64,000 nt of DNA. Source: Rhodocytophaga aerolata (lineage in GTDB: Bacteria; Bacteroidota; Bacteroidia; Cytophagales; 172606-1). Both the position numbers and the translations under genes were made by a program. Location of the stretch: positions 226,233 through 290,232 of the forward strand of contig NZ_JAUKPO010000008.1 of assembly GCF_030503435.1 (NCBI RefSeq), given 5' to 3'. Below are positions 63,341 to 64,000 of this stretch, one piece after another. The number at the start of each line of letters is the position of its first letter. Position 1 is the stretch's first letter. The notes below the pieces were generated by a model that saw only the letters and a list, made by a program, of their open reading frames with translations, was not told where the DNA came from and did not search any database.

Positions 63341-63856
63341 ATGAAAAAGATATTTGAAACGGAAAGATTACTGGTTAGAGAACTGCAGGAAGAAGACTGG
63401 CTAAAAGTCTTTGAGATGAATACAAGTATAGAAGTAATGAGGCAGATAGGTGAAGGAAAGATTAAAACCGCAGAGGAAGAGCAAAGTAGTTTTAAAAGTA
63501 TTCTCGCCAATTATCAAAAGGGAACAGGTTTGGGAGTTTGGGCAGTAGTGAGAAAAGGGGATAATACTTTCATTGGCGCAGCTAGTATGGCTCCTTTAGC
63601 AGATACCAATGAAATCCAATTAGGCTATCGGTTGAAAAAACAGTATTGGAAACAGGGGTATGGAACGGAAATAGCCAAAGGATTAGTCGATTATGGCTTT
63701 AACTATTTAAATCTGGACAAAGTTACCGCTACGACTAATTTGGATAATGATGCGTCCAGGCGAGTTCTTCAAAAAGCTGGATTAAGCTTTGAAAAGAAGG
63801 ATGTATATAATAACTGGCCCATGAATTACTTTGTAATCCATAAAAAGAAAGAATAA
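63341..63856 (+). CDS. GNAT-family N-acetyltransferase (RimJ/RimL-like)
   Basis: This 171-residue cytoplasmic acetyltransferase begins FETERLLVRELQEEDW, the RimJ/RimL-type N-terminus. The acetyl-CoA region reads QLGYRLKKQYWKQGYGTEIAKGLVDYGF, with the R/Q-x-x-G-x-G/A pattern present as KQGYGTE. The C-terminal LDKVTATTNLDNDASRRVLQKAGLSFEKK is typical. Substrates for this group include ribosomal protein N-termini, small amines and antibiotics, and none is suggested here. Confidence 0.9.
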   Translation: MKKIFETERLLVRELQEEDWLKVFEMNTSIEVMRQIGEGKIKTAEEEQSSFKSILANYQKGTGLGVWAVVRKGDNTFIGAASMAPLADTNEIQLGYRLKKQYWKQGYGTEIAKGLVDYGFNYLNLDKVTATTNLDNDASRRVLQKAGLSFEKKDVYNNWPMNYFVIHKKKE

Positions 63857-63891
63857 AGCCGTTAACACTATGTTCACCGTTAGCCGGCTTT
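63855..63891 (+). terminator. Weak hairpin after the acetyltransferase gene
   Basis: AAAGCCG (63855-63861) pairs with CGGCTTT (63885-63891), and TTAAC/GTTA can extend the stem. There is no long T-tract. The remaining 109 bp to the window edge hold a tandem AAAGATCG repeat near 63967-63982 and no supported gene. Confidence 0.4.
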
Positions 63892-64000
63892 GCCTCACCG
63901 CAGGGCTTCATCACAACAAGAGCAGTTTACAGGAATGGTTGATCTATGTGCGACTCGTTTTCTTGAAAGATCGAAAGATCGGGGAAAGAAGCAGCGTAGT

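Noticed and set aside
1..64000. CRISPR arrays, insertion sequences, prophage, tRNA or rRNA genes.
   Set aside because: I saw no spaced direct repeats, transposase or integrase motifs, terminal inverted repeat pairs, or RNA gene sequence anywhere in the window.
63870..64000. A short plus-strand frame running off the right edge.
   Set aside because: About 43 codons are open but nothing in the peptide is recognisable, and it begins inside a hairpin.

Overview
The window looks like chromosomal DNA from a Bacteroidota bacterium, most likely order Cytophagales. The evidence is a moderately AT-rich base composition, family content (DUF4290 next to murA, a permease/M1 aminopeptidase fusion, PVC-type heme-binding dehydrogenase, Rv-free small hypothetical proteins typical of the group) and two promoters of the Bacteroidota form TTG/TTTG - about 19-20 bp - TAnnTTTG. 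I see no rRNA, tRNA, CRISPR array, insertion sequence, prophage or plasmid gene. The window reads as ordinary core and niche genome with short operons and many clean intrinsic terminators.

Layout. 1-5.4 kb: an MHS-type MFS transporter, a secreted GH51/GH39-like glycosidase, a small TPR membrane protein coupled to a proline-rich peptide, and a secreted sugar isomerase-like TIM barrel. 5.4-8.4 kb: small hypothetical genes and a methyltransferase with a cysteine-rich N-terminus. 8.7-13.0 kb: an export operon of membrane fusion protein, MacB-type permease and TolC-like channel, with no ATPase gene. 13.1-22.4 kb: an LTxxQ-like secreted protein, murA with Asp in place of the catalytic Cys, DUF4290, a UvrD/PcrA helicase, a second TIM-barrel isomerase and priA. 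22.6-30.6 kb: a TPR lipoprotein, a small possible chaperone-fold protein, OsmC, a CNNM/CBS ion transporter, and an N-acyl-D-amino-acid deacylase broken by a one-base frameshift. 30.8-35.1 kb: a lipoprotein and two polytopic GT-C-type glycosyltransferases.

35.3-40.6 kb: a 1279-residue lipoprotein joining a PmoA/DUF6807 domain, a PVC-type dehydrogenase propeller, HEAT-like repeats and a cytochrome c domain, divergent from a Gfo/Idh/MocA oxidoreductase; two inverted repeats and a good promoter lie between them. 40.7-45.3 kb: an ABC ATPase and a fused ABC permease/M1 aminopeptidase. 45.6-56.3 kb: a ZIP transporter, an FCP1/NIF-type phosphatase, a flavin disulfide reductase, a TlpA-type thioredoxin lipoprotein, a GH5 hydrolase, a short RsmI-like methylase, an MBL hydrolase, a histidine-rich PepSY-like protein, alanine dehydrogenase and a DHPR-like SDR. 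56.3-63.9 kb: the rplM-rpsI-rpsB-tsf cluster, an aspartoacylase-family hydrolase, murB, a FabH-like ketosynthase and a GNAT acetyltransferase.

How the genes may work together. Several separate loci (two sugar isomerase-like proteins, Gfo/Idh oxidoreductase, PmoA-dehydrogenase-cytochrome fusion, GH51-like and GH5 hydrolases, MFS transporter) fit a glycan- and glycoside-degrading lifestyle in which sugars are oxidised in the periplasm and processed further. That link is inference. I found no strong evidence for a wholly new defence or mobile system. The most unusual items are the dehydrogenase fusion with its putative operators, the tethered-peptidase ABC system, the ATPase-less export operon and the frameshifted deacylase.
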